In this document: positions 8,023 through 18,871 of the stretch, in pieces
Position numbering within the stretch: the first letter of the stretch is position 1
Layout: each line of letters starts with the position of its first letter
NCBI GenBank assembly: GCA_021807595.1
Contig: JAKBCS010000004.1
Span: 17,041-81,040, forward strand
Length of the DNA: 64,000 bases
Origin: Planctomycetota bacterium
GTDB lineage: Bacteria > Planctomycetota > Planctomycetia > Gemmatales > Gemmataceae
Direction: 5' to 3'
Notes under the pieces: generated by a model
What the model saw: only the letters and a program-made list of their open reading frames with translations
Told to the model about the DNA's origin: nothing
The model's database searches: none
Position numbers and translations under genes: made by a program

Positions 8023-10416
8023 ATGCGTTCCCGTCTTTTGCGCATTAGCCTGTCGTTTTTAGCGCTCATTGCTTTCCTGACGCAATCGCCCGCTCAGGAT
8101 AAAGGGAAACCCCAGGCTCCGGCCAAAAAAGCGGCGGCCAACGAAGACGACGATTATCGTCATTTCTTCAAGCGACCCACCAATACGGCGGAATACTGGG
8201 ACGCCATGCAATTCGAGATCGAAGTCGGCAAGTACGATCTTGCCGCCACTCATCTGCGCAACCTGCTCAACTTCAAGCCGCCCGACGCCGACCTCGTGAA
8301 ACTCGCCGACGAATTCGGCGTTGCCGCTTTCCTCAAATTGCGCAACATTCGCACGTGGTCCAGCGATGCCAAGACCGACAAAGAAGCCCTGGCCAATGTC
8401 GAGCAACTCATCAAGCGCGCGACCGAGGCCGTCAACAAGGTCCGCCGCGATCCCGAACGCATCCAAGGTTACATCAAAAACCTCAACGCCACGCCCGAAG
8501 AGTACGCCTATGCTCTGAAGGAGTTGGCCAAGTCCGGTGCCGTCGTCGTTCCCTATCTGGTCGACGAGTTGAAGACCGCGCAGCCGGCGGAGCGCGTCCA
8601 CTATCTCGACGCGCTGGAACGCCTTGGCTCCGATGTCATCGAACCGATGGTCGCCGCCCTCGACAGCAATAACCCATCTTTGCAGATCGATTTTATCCGC
8701 ATATTGATGAAGCGCTACTCGCGCCGCACAGTCGAGCTGACCGTGCCGAACCTGTGGTATCTGTCCGCCTCGCCGTCTCAGCCCGAAGAGGTGCGCTCCC
8801 AGGCGACGGCGGCGCTGGCGTATTTCCTGGAGACGAAGCCCGGCAAACTTCCCCCCGCTCGATCGGAATTGACTCGCCTTGCCGAGCGGTATTACCTGCA
8901 TCGCGTCAAATTTCCCGATGCAAAGGCGGTGGCGGTCTGGCGCTGGGACGGTCAGCGCGTCGTCGAGGGTTGGCCCAACGCGGCGACCATCGGTGCCGAC
9001 AAGGCCGAGGAGTATTATGGTCTCCGCTATGCCAGTCAAGCGCTGCGGCTCGATCCGGCTTATCAACCCGCGCAGGTTGTCTTGCTCAGTTTGATTCTCG
9101 ATAAAACCCAATCCCATGCCGGCTTGGATCAAGAATTGGAGCGCGTCGCGCCCAAGGTTCACGATCTGCTCGGATCGGTACAGGCGGATCTAGTGAACGC
9201 CGTCTTGGAGCGCGCCTTGGAGGAACGGCGGGTATCGGTAATTCTGGGTGCGGTGCGCGACGTGGGCGAACGCAAGGAACACCGGGCGCTGCGGCCGTTG
9301 GGACGCCGTCAGTCGCCGTTGGCGCGCGCGCTGTACTACCCGGATCGACGGGTTCAGATGGCGGCGGCGGAGGCGTTGTTGCAGATACCCGACTCGGCCG
9401 GCGTTCAAGCGACCACGCGCGTCGTCGAAGTGTTGCGCCGAGCTTTGGCCGCCGAGCCGGAGTTGCGTCAACCGGCCAAGGTGGCGATCGGATACTTCGA
9501 TGAAGATGTACGCAACCAAGTCTCCGCAGCGGTCACTCAGGCGGGATTCGTGCCGGTGGCCGTCGGCAGCGGACGCGAGATGATGCAACGACTCGGGCAA
9601 GCCTCCGATATCGCTCTGTTGCTGTTCGAGGAACGACTGCCCAATCCCGGACTCGCCGAGTTATTGGGGCAGTTGCGCGCCGATCGCTTCGCAGGCTCCT
9701 TGCCGATCCTGATCGCGGCCACTCCTCCACCGACCGATGAAAGCGGGAAGCTGCCCGCCGATCCCGTCCACCGTCAAGCCTTGCTCGCTCAAGCCGCTCG
9801 CCGCGAAGACGCGCTGCGCCGCTACACCGCGCAATGGCCGAATATCACCGTCTTGTCCGCGTCGGCGGTTTTCGATGCCCGCGCTCTCAAACCGATGATT
9901 CAATCGCTTTTGGGCGATCCCGCAAATCCCACATTGTCCACAAAAGAGATGAAAGATTACTCCGAGCGCTCCATCGAGAATCTCGCGCGGATGGCGCGCG
10001 GGGAGATCGCCGGCTACGACGTGACCCCTGCGGGAGCCACAGTCCTCGAAGCGCTGCGCGCGCCGAGCAAATTGACGCCTAAGGGCCAAGGGTTCGCCGT
10101 GGACATTGCTTCCCGTCTCAAGGGGGAAGCAGCGCAGACGGTGTTGGCCAACGTCTTGGCCGACGCGAAGCGTTCCAACGCAGTGCGCATCGCGGCGGCC
10201 AGTGGGCTCGTTCGCTCCATCCAACAGTTTGGCCCCCTCGTCTCTCGCGCACAGGCAAGCGCGCTAGGCGATTTGTATCGACAGGAAAAACTAGACGAAA
10301 CTTTGAAAAACAACGTCGCGCTCGTTCTCGGCAGTCTGCGTCCCAGTGCAAGGCAAAGCGGCGATTTGCTGTTGCAATATCAACCGCCAACTCCTGGAGC
10401 CGCGCCGAAAAAGTGA
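8023..10416 (+). CDS. secreted HEAT-like repeat protein with receiver-like segment
   Basis: signal peptide MRSRLLRISLSFLALIAFLTQSPAQ; alpha-helical repeat regions; segment VAIGYFDEDVRNQ...DIALLLFEERLPNPGLAELLGQLR. Confidence 0.6.
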   Translation: MRSRLLRISLSFLALIAFLTQSPAQDKGKPQAPAKKAAANEDDDYRHFFKRPTNTAEYWDAMQFEIEVGKYDLAATHLRNLLNFKPPDADLVKLADEFGVAAFLKLRNIRTWSSDAKTDKEALANVEQLIKRATEAVNKVRRDPERIQGYIKNLNATPEEYAYALKELAKSGAVVVPYLVDELKTAQPAERVHYLDALERLGSDVIEPMVAALDSNNPSLQIDFIRILMKRYSRRTVELTVPNLWYLSASPSQPEEVRSQATAALAYFLETKPGKLPPARSELTRLAERYYLHRVKFPDAKAVAVWRWDGQRVVEGWPNAATIGADKAEEYYGLRYASQALRLDPAYQPAQVVLLSLILDKTQSHAGLDQELERVAPKVHDLLGSVQADLVNAVLERALEERRVSVILGAVRDVGERKEHRALRPLGRRQSPLARALYYPDRRVQMAAAEALLQIPDSAGVQATTRVVEVLRRALAAEPELRQPAKVAIGYFDEDVRNQVSAAVTQAGFVPVAVGSGREMMQRLGQASDIALLLFEERLPNPGLAELLGQLRADRFAGSLPILIAATPPPTDESGKLPADPVHRQALLAQAARREDALRRYTAQWPNITVLSASAVFDARALKPMIQSLLGDPANPTLSTKEMKDYSERSIENLARMARGEIAGYDVTPAGATVLEALRAPSKLTPKGQGFAVDIASRLKGEAAQTVLANVLADAKRSNAVRIAAASGLVRSIQQFGPLVSRAQASALGDLYRQEKLDETLKNNVALVLGSLRPSARQSGDLLLQYQPPTPGAAPKK

Positions 10417-10476
10417 GCGGCACAGGTCCTTGTGGCTAATGCCGCCGGTTCGCCAGGTATCGGCGGATCGGCGGCA

Positions 10477-11127
10477 TTATTGTTCGTCCGCGTGCAGTAC
10501 AACCATGGCTGGCATGGGATTGCCTTTGGAGTCGGGCTGCCTCGCACAGAGATCGACTTGCACCGGGCTGCCGTCGAATACCTCTCTCGAAATGCCTATC
10601 CTCAGGGTGCGGAAATCCTCCAATACATCTTCCTTCTTCCAGCTGCCCCACAGCAGTGCGAAGCCAACTACATAAACTTCGCCTTTCTTCGAGAGACGAA
10701 CGCTCTTGGCGGAAAGCTCGTTGAAATACCCGGTACGCTGAAGATATGCGCCCAAACATCTGACTTGTTGCTCGGAGATTTCATCGGTGTAATAAATCTC
10801 TTCTTCATCCTGCGCACCAAAACCCATTCGCTCGCCAAGAGGATTGGATAGAAGGGGAAGATTGATGAGATGGATGAGGTAAATCACCAAGGCTGCAAAG
10901 ATCGGTCCCAGGATTAGTCCAAGTGAGCAGCTGATCAACAGACGCCGCCTGCCTCGCCGGCGCTCTTCGGCTGACGAGGAGAGGAGCCAAGTGGGAACAA
11001 TGTTCAACCGCGGTTCCTCCACGGGTGGCGGAGGATTGGGAGGCTGGCCTCGATTCCAATGGGAGGTTACATCGGGATCGAGATCGGGTAGTTTAGGTTT
11101 TGGGTCGCGGGAACGTCTTCCGAACAT
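10477..11127 (-). CDS. membrane hypothetical protein
   Basis: ORF with single TM segment LLISCSLGLILGPIFAALVIYLIHLI. Confidence 0.6.
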   Translation of the reverse strand: MFGRRSRDPKPKLPDLDPDVTSHWNRGQPPNPPPPVEEPRLNIVPTWLLSSSAEERRRGRRRLLISCSLGLILGPIFAALVIYLIHLINLPLLSNPLGERMGFGAQDEEEIYYTDEISEQQVRCLGAYLQRTGYFNELSAKSVRLSKKGEVYVVGFALLWGSWKKEDVLEDFRTLRIGISREVFDGSPVQVDLCARQPDSKGNPMPAMVVLHADEQ

Positions 11128-11310
11128 GGGCGGTTTTCCTTTCTGGACGATACCTGAGGCTACGGAGCGGCGGGTCGATCGCAATCTCGTTGAGAAGCAT
11201 TCGAGTCCCTCACAAAGCGGATACGCTCCATAGCCGTTGGTATGATATTCTGAAAGAGGGTACCCGCGAAGAGGCGCGTTACCCCTTCACGACGAGGTGA
11301 TCCCAGGAGC

Positions 11311-14300
11311 GTGTCGATGCGATTGGCGGAATTGCAACAAGCCTTGCGAGCGGCGGACGCGGCGGCAGTCCTCGTTTCGCCTCGAATTCTCGATCGTTTG
11401 ATTCAAGCGCAGAATCAATTGTCGAGTTTTTTCGGCGAAGTACCGCATCGCCAATGCTATGTCGTGGATCGGCCTACGCTCTATCGCTATGTCGAGCCGG
11501 ACGAATTGGACCTCGAACCGGATCGCCTTTTGCCGTCGCCGGTAATTCTACTGGCGCGGCCATCGCCCAACTCATTGAACCATTCCGACGATGAGACGCT
11601 GCTGACTTATTGGCGGCGTTTGTTCCACGGAGCGATCCACCGCGCCCTACGCCAACAGGTAAACGAAGGGTATCTCAACGCGGCGGCGATCCACGAGCGC
11701 GTCGAACGGATCGGCCGCAGCGCCTTTGCCGAGATACGCATGGTTCTGAGCCAAGAGAACTATCTGACTCCCAGCACCGCCGAATCGAGCGACGCCGACG
11801 TTTACATCGAGTTTGCCGCCGTCTATCTGGAGCTGCACTACTTTGCCGCCAACTTGTTGCCGATCTACTTTCCCGGATTGTCCGACTTCGCCTCGATCCA
11901 TGCGATACTTGTGGGCGACGTGAGTGCCGAGCAACTGTTTGCCGCGACGCGCCTCGCCGGTGCTCCGCAACCGATCTTTCGCACCGATACCAGTTCCGAC
12001 GAATCGCACGATTACTATCGGCGTCTCATGGACGGCGCGGACAAGGCGGATCGAGAAGGCAACACGGTGCGCGCGTCGATTCTGCGGACCAAGGCGGCGC
12101 GCGTCGCGCCGGCGTCGCTCGAAGAGCCGACGCGGACCAAGGCACTCGACGACCTACGGCGTCTGACCCAGCGTTTGCAAGCCGCGCTCGAACTGAGCGA
12201 CGGCGAGACCGAGGAATGGCTCAAGGATCTGCCCGCTCTGTTGGATAAGGCCGATCAGGGCAGCTGGCCGGTCGAGGCGGCGCTGCTGTACGATTTGCAA
12301 AAAGTGGGAGTGGATCACGAATGCGATATTTACGCGCTCGATGTGGTGACGTGGGCCGCTTCTGGAGGGAGACGCCCCATCAAGCGCGCGCTGCCGAGTC
12401 AACGGCTGGTGCGCATCACCCGCCATTTGCGGATCGCCGCCCAACGATTGACGGAAGCGCGGTTAGCCGACGACGAACGCCAGCACCTCGCCCACCTTTT
12501 GCAGGCGGCCCTCCACAACTGCGAAGAACGGCTGCGAGGCCGCTTTCGCCCCGTCCTTGCCGACGCCTTCCTCATGGTCGGCCTGCAATCGAGCAATGCG
12601 CCCGAACGCACCGCCTTCGCCCGCATGATCGAAGAGATGCTCGATCGCATCGTCGAAGTGGGCTTCTTGACATTCAGCGACTTACGCGATGCCATTTCTC
12701 GCAATCAACTCAAGATGCCGGACTTGCGCGATCCCTACGAGTTCGCGCGCGGCGATCCGTTGCTCCGTTTGGACCGTCACCTGGCGACAGCGCTGGACGG
12801 CGTCTATCGCCCCGGCGAGATCTATCTCCGCTGGTTGGAACGAATGACCGCGCCGGCGTTTGGGACAGCCGTGGGACGCTGGCTGGTATTGTTCGTCTTG
12901 CTGCCCTTCGGCGGAGCGGCGGTCCTGCTCCAAGGCGCGAAGTTGCTGCTGGAGTTTGAGTTCGTTCAAGATTTTCTCGCCGTCCGGCCCTATCTGGAAC
13001 CGTATTTCAACGGTGCTTTCGATCCGCGCAGCGCGATTGCCGCGCTGCGCGCACCCCAACCGTACTTTCCCTCGTTGGCAGTTTGTGCTTTCCTTCTGTT
13101 GGGTTCCTTCTTACTCTCGCTGTTGCACCTGGGGTGGTTCCGGCAGTTCTGCAAGCAAGCGCTCGTCCTGTTTTTCCGCGAGTTGCGCCGCGCGCTTCTC
13201 GATGCCCCGGCCTACCTCGTGCAGCTTCCGGTAGTACAGCGCGCCTTAAAGGGCTGGCCGTTCCAACTGTTTTGGTCGTATCTGTTCAAGCCGGCAGTGG
13301 CGTGCCTGCTGCTATCGCAACTCTTGCCGGGGGCTTTTGCCAATCGAGCCGCAGGCAGCATCACCTTCCTGCTCATCAGTTTCATCCTCAACACACGGCC
13401 AATTAAAGAGCTAGGCGATGGGATATTACAAGGACTGGCCAACGTCTACGAATCGCTGAGGGCGGGACTCTTGCCGGGGCTGCTGCGCTGGATCATGTGG
13501 GCGTTCAAACAAGTGACGGATGGCTTGGAGTATCTCCTCCATGCGGTGGACGAGTGGCTGCGCTATCGGGAGGGAGACAGTCAGCTCTCCCTCGTGATCC
13601 GCACCGCGGTCGGCTTGCTGTGGTATCCCATCGCTTGGTTGATGCGCTTTTATCTGGTGGTATTGATCGAGCCGTGGTTCAACCCCCTTAAAGCGCCGAT
13701 CTCCTTGCTGGCGGCGAAATTCATGGTACCGATTTATGCCATTTACCTCAACGAACTGCGCGAATCGCTCAAAGACGAAACGATGCCAATCCTCTTCAAG
13801 GTGGGTTGGTTGATTCTCTTTTTGACGATCTGGCTTTTGCCCGACGCTTTCGGCTTCTTGTTCTGGGAGATGAAAGAAAACTGGCGCATGTATCGCGCCA
13901 ATCGACAGCTCCAATTGCGTTCCATCGGCATTGGACCGCACGGCGAAACGGTGCGTCAATTACTCCATCCAGGCTTTCATTCGGGGACGATTCCCAAGCT
14001 CTACACTCGACTGCGCGAAGCGGAGCGCGAAGCGATTCGCACCGGCAGTTGGCGAACGGCGCGGACCCTGCGCCGTTCGTTGGACGAAGTGGAACGAACC
14101 ATCCGCCGGCTCGTCGAACGCGAATTGATCAAAATCCTTCAGGAGAGCAACCGATGGAGCGGCGATCCGGTGCGTGTGGACAAGGTAATTCTCACACCGT
14201 CTCGCATTGGTATCGAGTTGGGACAGACCGTTGCCATTCGTCCGGTTCGCCTGGAATGGGAAGATCAATCCGGTTGGTTGGTGGCGAGTATTCGCGATCC

Positions 14301-14709
14301 CGGCTGGTTGGAGGCGCTCGGAGATGAGCCTCGGCAGGCCGTCACGACTGCGTTGGCCGGATTGTACAAACTGGCCGGCATCGACTTGGTGTCCGAACAT
14401 CTGCGCGAGTACCTGCCCGACGGAACGAACTTCGTTTTGACCGAGCGCGAACTTCTCGTTCGTTCGGGGCCGTTGCACGAAATGGCCGCGCGCTACGATT
14501 TAGAGCGCCTTCGAGGACCGCTGCGTCCGCGCTACCTGGATAGCGAATCGGCGGACGCTTGGCCGACGCTCGATCCCAATCGCGCTTTCTTTGCGCGCGT
14601 GCCGTTGACGTGGCGGCAATGGGTCGAAAGTTGGCAAGACGGTCCCGACGGCAAACCTTCGCCGCCTCCCCTCAGTTCCAGCGTCCGTCTTCTGCCCGTC
14701 CGATTATAG
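11311..14709 (+). CDS. large multi-pass membrane protein of unknown function
   Basis: 1132-aa ORF; about six hydrophobic segments in the central part; no family recognised. Confidence 0.75.
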   Translation: MSMRLAELQQALRAADAAAVLVSPRILDRLIQAQNQLSSFFGEVPHRQCYVVDRPTLYRYVEPDELDLEPDRLLPSPVILLARPSPNSLNHSDDETLLTYWRRLFHGAIHRALRQQVNEGYLNAAAIHERVERIGRSAFAEIRMVLSQENYLTPSTAESSDADVYIEFAAVYLELHYFAANLLPIYFPGLSDFASIHAILVGDVSAEQLFAATRLAGAPQPIFRTDTSSDESHDYYRRLMDGADKADREGNTVRASILRTKAARVAPASLEEPTRTKALDDLRRLTQRLQAALELSDGETEEWLKDLPALLDKADQGSWPVEAALLYDLQKVGVDHECDIYALDVVTWAASGGRRPIKRALPSQRLVRITRHLRIAAQRLTEARLADDERQHLAHLLQAALHNCEERLRGRFRPVLADAFLMVGLQSSNAPERTAFARMIEEMLDRIVEVGFLTFSDLRDAISRNQLKMPDLRDPYEFARGDPLLRLDRHLATALDGVYRPGEIYLRWLERMTAPAFGTAVGRWLVLFVLLPFGGAAVLLQGAKLLLEFEFVQDFLAVRPYLEPYFNGAFDPRSAIAALRAPQPYFPSLAVCAFLLLGSFLLSLLHLGWFRQFCKQALVLFFRELRRALLDAPAYLVQLPVVQRALKGWPFQLFWSYLFKPAVACLLLSQLLPGAFANRAAGSITFLLISFILNTRPIKELGDGILQGLANVYESLRAGLLPGLLRWIMWAFKQVTDGLEYLLHAVDEWLRYREGDSQLSLVIRTAVGLLWYPIAWLMRFYLVVLIEPWFNPLKAPISLLAAKFMVPIYAIYLNELRESLKDETMPILFKVGWLILFLTIWLLPDAFGFLFWEMKENWRMYRANRQLQLRSIGIGPHGETVRQLLHPGFHSGTIPKLYTRLREAEREAIRTGSWRTARTLRRSLDEVERTIRRLVERELIKILQESNRWSGDPVRVDKVILTPSRIGIELGQTVAIRPVRLEWEDQSGWLVASIRDPGWLEALGDEPRQAVTTALAGLYKLAGIDLVSEHLREYLPDGTNFVLTERELLVRSGPLHEMAARYDLERLRGPLRPRYLDSESADAWPTLDPNRAFFARVPLTWRQWVESWQDGPDGKPSPPPLSSSVRLLPVRL

Positions 14710-16569
14710 GATGCGATACAACGGCCCGCCCGGCGCGCCCAACTCCTCGACGCGGCGAGCGATTGCCGGATCTTCTTCCAAGGGCGGCGCGTGGTGGGGT
14801 TTGATGCGCGCGTCGATTACCAAGGGACCACGACAGCCCCAATGTTTCTGGTGGGCGAACGCGCCGACGCCGTGGATGTCCGCCGCTGGATTCGAGCGCG
14901 TGAACGTGACCCACAACCAATTCTTCAACGAATGGGCCGTAAACTCGCTGTCGTCCACTAACACCACGAGCGGGAAATGGGCCAACGCCTCGAAGTCGGC
15001 CAACGCTTCGCACAACTCCTCCACCTCCGGCGGCACCTCGACATCGTGCCTTAAGACATAATTCGGAGCCTCAATGGCCATAATGCCGGGCAAACACAGG
15101 CGCGGTTCGCGGAAATCGTTCGGCAGAGGGATATGCGCAGGGATCTCAACGCCCAAAGCACGCCGTTTGCGACCCGCCGCCGCGATCGCCACTTTCGATC
15201 CCTCGTTCAAGCCGCTGCCCGAATAATCGAGTGTGTCGATGGTCGTCCGCGTTTGAAAGTGCAAGTCGTTCCGCCAATCGACGCGCTCCAGGATGTGCCG
15301 GAAAAACCCAGCGATGTCGTGAACTTCCAACTCGGGATCGTCCTCCTTGGCGGCGATGAAGAGATACTTGGCCAACGACAGCTGCCCTTGTCCGAGCAGA
15401 GCGTTGGCGCAGGTGAGCAACTCTTGCGGTCGTCGTTCGCCGGCATAGGGCACATAGCGCTCGCTGCCGACCGCCAACAGCAGCGGATGCACCCCCGCCG
15501 CATCGACGGCATGGACGGCGTGAATGCCGGGTACAACCGTGGGAACGATCGGTCCCGTTAACTCGTGAATGAGATCGCCGAAAGAGGTATCTTCTTGGGG
15601 GGGGCGGCCGACGACCGTGAACGGCCAAATCGCTCCCGGTCGATGATAGACGCGCTCCACGCGCAAGACGGGGAACTCGTGCGTCAAACTGTAATACCCG
15701 AGATGATCGCCGAACGGCCCTTCGGGCAAAAGCCGCCCTGGATCGACGGTGCCGACGATGCAGAAGTCCGCCTCGGCGGGGATCGGCAACCCAGCGGCGA
15801 ACGCGGAAGGCTCGCCGGGAGGAACCACTAAGTCGATGCGCCGACCGCCGAGCGCGCCGGCGAACGCCAACTCCGGCATCCCCTCCGGCAGAGGCATGAC
15901 GGCCGCCAACGCCATCGACGGAGGGCCGCCGACAATGACGTTGACGCGAAACGGCACGCCGCGACGGAGAGCCGCCGCATGATGCGCGCCGATGCCCCGA
16001 TGAATCTGATAGTGCAACCCCACTTCTCGATCCGGTTCGTATCGATTGCCGGACAGTTGGACGCGATACATGCCGAGATTGGAATGCCGCCATCCGGGAC
16101 GATCGGCGTCTTCGGTATAAACTTGGGGCAAGGTGATGAACGCGCCACCGTCGCGCGGCCAGCTGCGCAACTGAGGCAACTGGCTTATCGTTGTTTGATG
16201 GGCGAGAATCGGTCCCGATTGGACGAACCTCGGCAGGGCGTGCAACAGTGTGCCCGGCACGTCGCGGTAGCGCCAGGGTTTCTTCCAAAAGGAACCGGCA
16301 TCGAGTTTCAGTTCGACGAGGTGCCGCACGGCGCGGAGCGCGTCGCGGAACAGATAGCGGATGCGCTGAGGCGTGCCAAACAAGTTCGAGGCCATCGGAA
16401 AGGCACAGCCCTTGACGCGCGCGTAGAGAAGCGCCGGCCCGCCCACTTCATAGACGCGCCGCTGAATGGCGGCCATCTCAAGATTGGGATCGATCTCTTC
16501 CTCAATGCGAACGAGTTGTCCAGTGCGCTCCAAATCGAGGACACAATCGCGGAGATGGCGATAGCCCAT
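14704..16569 (-). CDS. UbiD family decarboxylase
   Basis: GYRHLRDCVLDLERTGQLVRIEEEIDPNLEMAAI..., EGPFGDHLGYYS motif. Confidence 0.88.
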   Translation of the reverse strand: MGYRHLRDCVLDLERTGQLVRIEEEIDPNLEMAAIQRRVYEVGGPALLYARVKGCAFPMASNLFGTPQRIRYLFRDALRAVRHLVELKLDAGSFWKKPWRYRDVPGTLLHALPRFVQSGPILAHQTTISQLPQLRSWPRDGGAFITLPQVYTEDADRPGWRHSNLGMYRVQLSGNRYEPDREVGLHYQIHRGIGAHHAAALRRGVPFRVNVIVGGPPSMALAAVMPLPEGMPELAFAGALGGRRIDLVVPPGEPSAFAAGLPIPAEADFCIVGTVDPGRLLPEGPFGDHLGYYSLTHEFPVLRVERVYHRPGAIWPFTVVGRPPQEDTSFGDLIHELTGPIVPTVVPGIHAVHAVDAAGVHPLLLAVGSERYVPYAGERRPQELLTCANALLGQGQLSLAKYLFIAAKEDDPELEVHDIAGFFRHILERVDWRNDLHFQTRTTIDTLDYSGSGLNEGSKVAIAAAGRKRRALGVEIPAHIPLPNDFREPRLCLPGIMAIEAPNYVLRHDVEVPPEVEELCEALADFEALAHFPLVVLVDDSEFTAHSLKNWLWVTFTRSNPAADIHGVGAFAHQKHWGCRGPLVIDARIKPHHAPPLEEDPAIARRVEELGAPGGPLYRIL

Positions 16570-16648
16570 GCTTCATTGCCTCTTCTTGCCGCCTGCGATG
16601 GGGCGAAACGTCTTCGCTCTCATTGTAGGCGCGCAAGGGAAGCTCCGA

Positions 16649-16674
16649 GGTTAGCCGCGACGCGGAGCGAGGGA
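16649..16674. repeat. family A half-repeat (GGTTAGCCGCGACGCGGAGCGAGGGA)
   Basis: one arm matching the family A palindromes. Confidence 0.5.
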
Positions 16675-16697
16675 CCGAGTTCTTTTTGGACGCGAAC

Positions 16698-17441
16698 TCA
16701 GTTATCGTAGAACAACGGCAGGTTCAGATCGCTCTGCGTGATGGCGGCAGAGTGGCCGTCGCAATAGAGGACGTTGAACACGTTGATGTGGCGTCGCTGC
16801 GGATAGTGGATGGCATCGGTGGGATCGTTGAAGGGGAGCCAGGGACCGCGTGGGGCGGCGATAACGGAATTGGCGCAGCCGGGTGTCTTGCCGTGATCCC
16901 AGACGATCAGGATGTTCGAGCTGCCGTTGCCCTGGACGAGATGGATGAGCGGCTGACCGTTGGGACCGCCGGTGACGTAGTTCATGCCATAACTGATTTG
17001 ATAGAGCTTGCCGGTCGCCGGATCGAAACCGTTGGGACACTGAAAGACTTTTTTGTTTCCTTCGACGAACGGCCACAACAAAGCGCGCGTGGGGTTGAAG
17101 TCGGGGAGGGGAGTATCTTCCGGGGACACGCGGTTGTCGTAGGGTGCCCACCAGACTTCGTTCGGTCCCGTGAAATGGATCGGCGAAGTGAGTTGGTCGC
17201 AGTATATGTCGTTACCCCCCTGCCACGGCGCGGGACAGAGGCGATAGCGCGGCAGGACGCCGAGCGTATCATTGTACATATGCGTGGCAATGCCGATCTG
17301 ATGCAGATTGTTGGCACACTGGATACGATTGGCCGTCTCTCGAACGCGCTGCACGGCCGGCAACAGCAGTCCGATTAGCACGGCGATGATGGCAATGACG
17401 ACCAAGAGTTCGATGAGCGTGAAGGCGGATCGCCGTCGCAT
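16698..17441 (-). CDS. DUF1559 domain-containing prepilin-like protein
   Basis: [50 protein letters not shown]. Confidence 0.85.
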   Translation of the reverse strand: MRRRSAFTLIELLVVIAIIAVLIGLLLPAVQRVRETANRIQCANNLHQIGIATHMYNDTLGVLPRYRLCPAPWQGGNDIYCDQLTSPIHFTGPNEVWWAPYDNRVSPEDTPLPDFNPTRALLWPFVEGNKKVFQCPNGFDPATGKLYQISYGMNYVTGGPNGQPLIHLVQGNGSSNILIVWDHGKTPGCANSVIAAPRGPWLPFNDPTDAIHYPQRRHINVFNVLYCDGHSAAITQSDLNLPLFYDN

Positions 17442-17492
17442 GGGTTGAATCCTTGCCGTGGGGAAGCGTTCTGGTGTGCGAGGAAGCGAACG

Positions 17493-18545
17493 ATGAACGA
17501 AGAAGCGCGAGAGTGGATGCGCGATTGGACGGTCGGCACGCGCCTGTGGCTGGAACGCTCCGGCGAGGCCATTCTGGGACCGGGGCGGTTGGAATTGCTC
17601 GAAGCGATCGACCGCTGCCACAGCATCAGCGCCGCAGCCCGCCAGTTGGGCATGTCGTATCGCCGCGCTTGGCTGCTGGTCGATAGCGTGAACCGGGCCG
17701 CGGGGTGTGAATTGGTTCGCCGACAAACCGGAGGGCGCGAGGGCGGCGGCGCGGCATTGACGGAGCGCGGGCGGCTCACCATCGACGTGTACCGCGAACT
17801 GCAAACGCGCGTCCGCCAGAGTGCCGGCTCGACCGCTTTGCTTCCACCTGTCGCGCGCGATCGCGCGGTCCACCTGGCCGTGGCCGCGAGTTTGGTCAAC
17901 GTGCTGGATTGTCTCCTCGCCGATTTCGCCATCGAGCAGCCCGGTCTGTCGGTGCGCACGCTCTGCGGGGCTTCCGACGAATTGGCCGATCAGATACTTC
18001 ATGGAGTTCACGTCGATCTATTCCTCAGTGCCGCGAAAGAACCGCTCGACCGCTTGGAGGCGGCGGGGCTTTTGGCTCCACCGAGTCGAACGGCATTCGG
18101 AGTCAACCGCCTCTCCGCCATCGTGGCGTCCTCCGATCTACTCGGTCGACGCGATCCTCAATCGTTGTTGCAAGCCGGAGTCCGGCACGTCGCGCTTGCC
18201 GATCCCTCTTGCCCTTTGGGACGCTACACCCGCTCCTATCTGGAGTCACTCGATCTTTGGGAGGCGATTCGACCCCGCGCGGTGTTTCTCGATAATCCGC
18301 GAGTCGTTCTCGCCGCCGTCGAATCGGCCAGGGCGGAGGTCGGAGTGGTTTATCGCAGCGATGTCCACGCTTCCCGCTCCTGCCACATCCTCTTTAGCAC
18401 GCGCCCCGAACGCCCTGCCATTCACTACACCGCGGCCTTGACACAGCGGGGCGAACATTCCGAAGCCGCCCGCTCCCTGCTTGCCTTCCTGACCTCGCCC
18501 GCCGCGCGGAAGCGACTTCCGAGCTTTGGACTCCTGAAACCGTGA
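17493..18545 (+). CDS. ModE-type HTH fused to ModA/PBP-like substrate-binding domain
   Basis: N-terminal [32 protein letters not shown] (ModE-like wHTH); C-terminal [18 protein letters not shown]...[22 protein letters not shown] (ModA-like). Confidence 0.75.
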   Translation: MNEEAREWMRDWTVGTRLWLERSGEAILGPGRLELLEAIDRCHSISAAARQLGMSYRRAWLLVDSVNRAAGCELVRRQTGGREGGGAALTERGRLTIDVYRELQTRVRQSAGSTALLPPVARDRAVHLAVAASLVNVLDCLLADFAIEQPGLSVRTLCGASDELADQILHGVHVDLFLSAAKEPLDRLEAAGLLAPPSRTAFGVNRLSAIVASSDLLGRRDPQSLLQAGVRHVALADPSCPLGRYTRSYLESLDLWEAIRPRAVFLDNPRVVLAAVESARAEVGVVYRSDVHASRSCHILFSTRPERPAIHYTAALTQRGEHSEAARSLLAFLTSPAARKRLPSFGLLKP

Positions 18546-18871
18546 ACGATTGTGAAACACCCTCTCGTCCCATTGTCGCCTTCGTTATATTCATCCGGAT
18601 ATAGCGGGACAAGAATCCGAGGCCTTTTGTCGCCTCCCGATGGAAAACGATGTACGAAATCGCAACGGTTCGCTCGAAATGCGGCGGTCGAGATAGCTCA
18701 AGAGGGGATGGAAGGCCGGATAAAGCTCAATTTGTCTGAGCGGCATTGCGTTTGCAGTTATCTTACCTTGTGAAGATCGCCCGGTAAGTGTCTGTTCCAG
18801 AAGTTCCCTCTCCCCCTGTACTCGGGGGCTTCGGGAACAGACTCTAACTCGATTACCTTGGGAGGTAGATC

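Noticed and set aside
17442-18011. N-terminal extension of the DUF1559 ORF 16698..18011
   Set aside because: The prepilin-type start [15 protein letters not shown] lies at 17441; the extension is antisense to the ModE-like gene.
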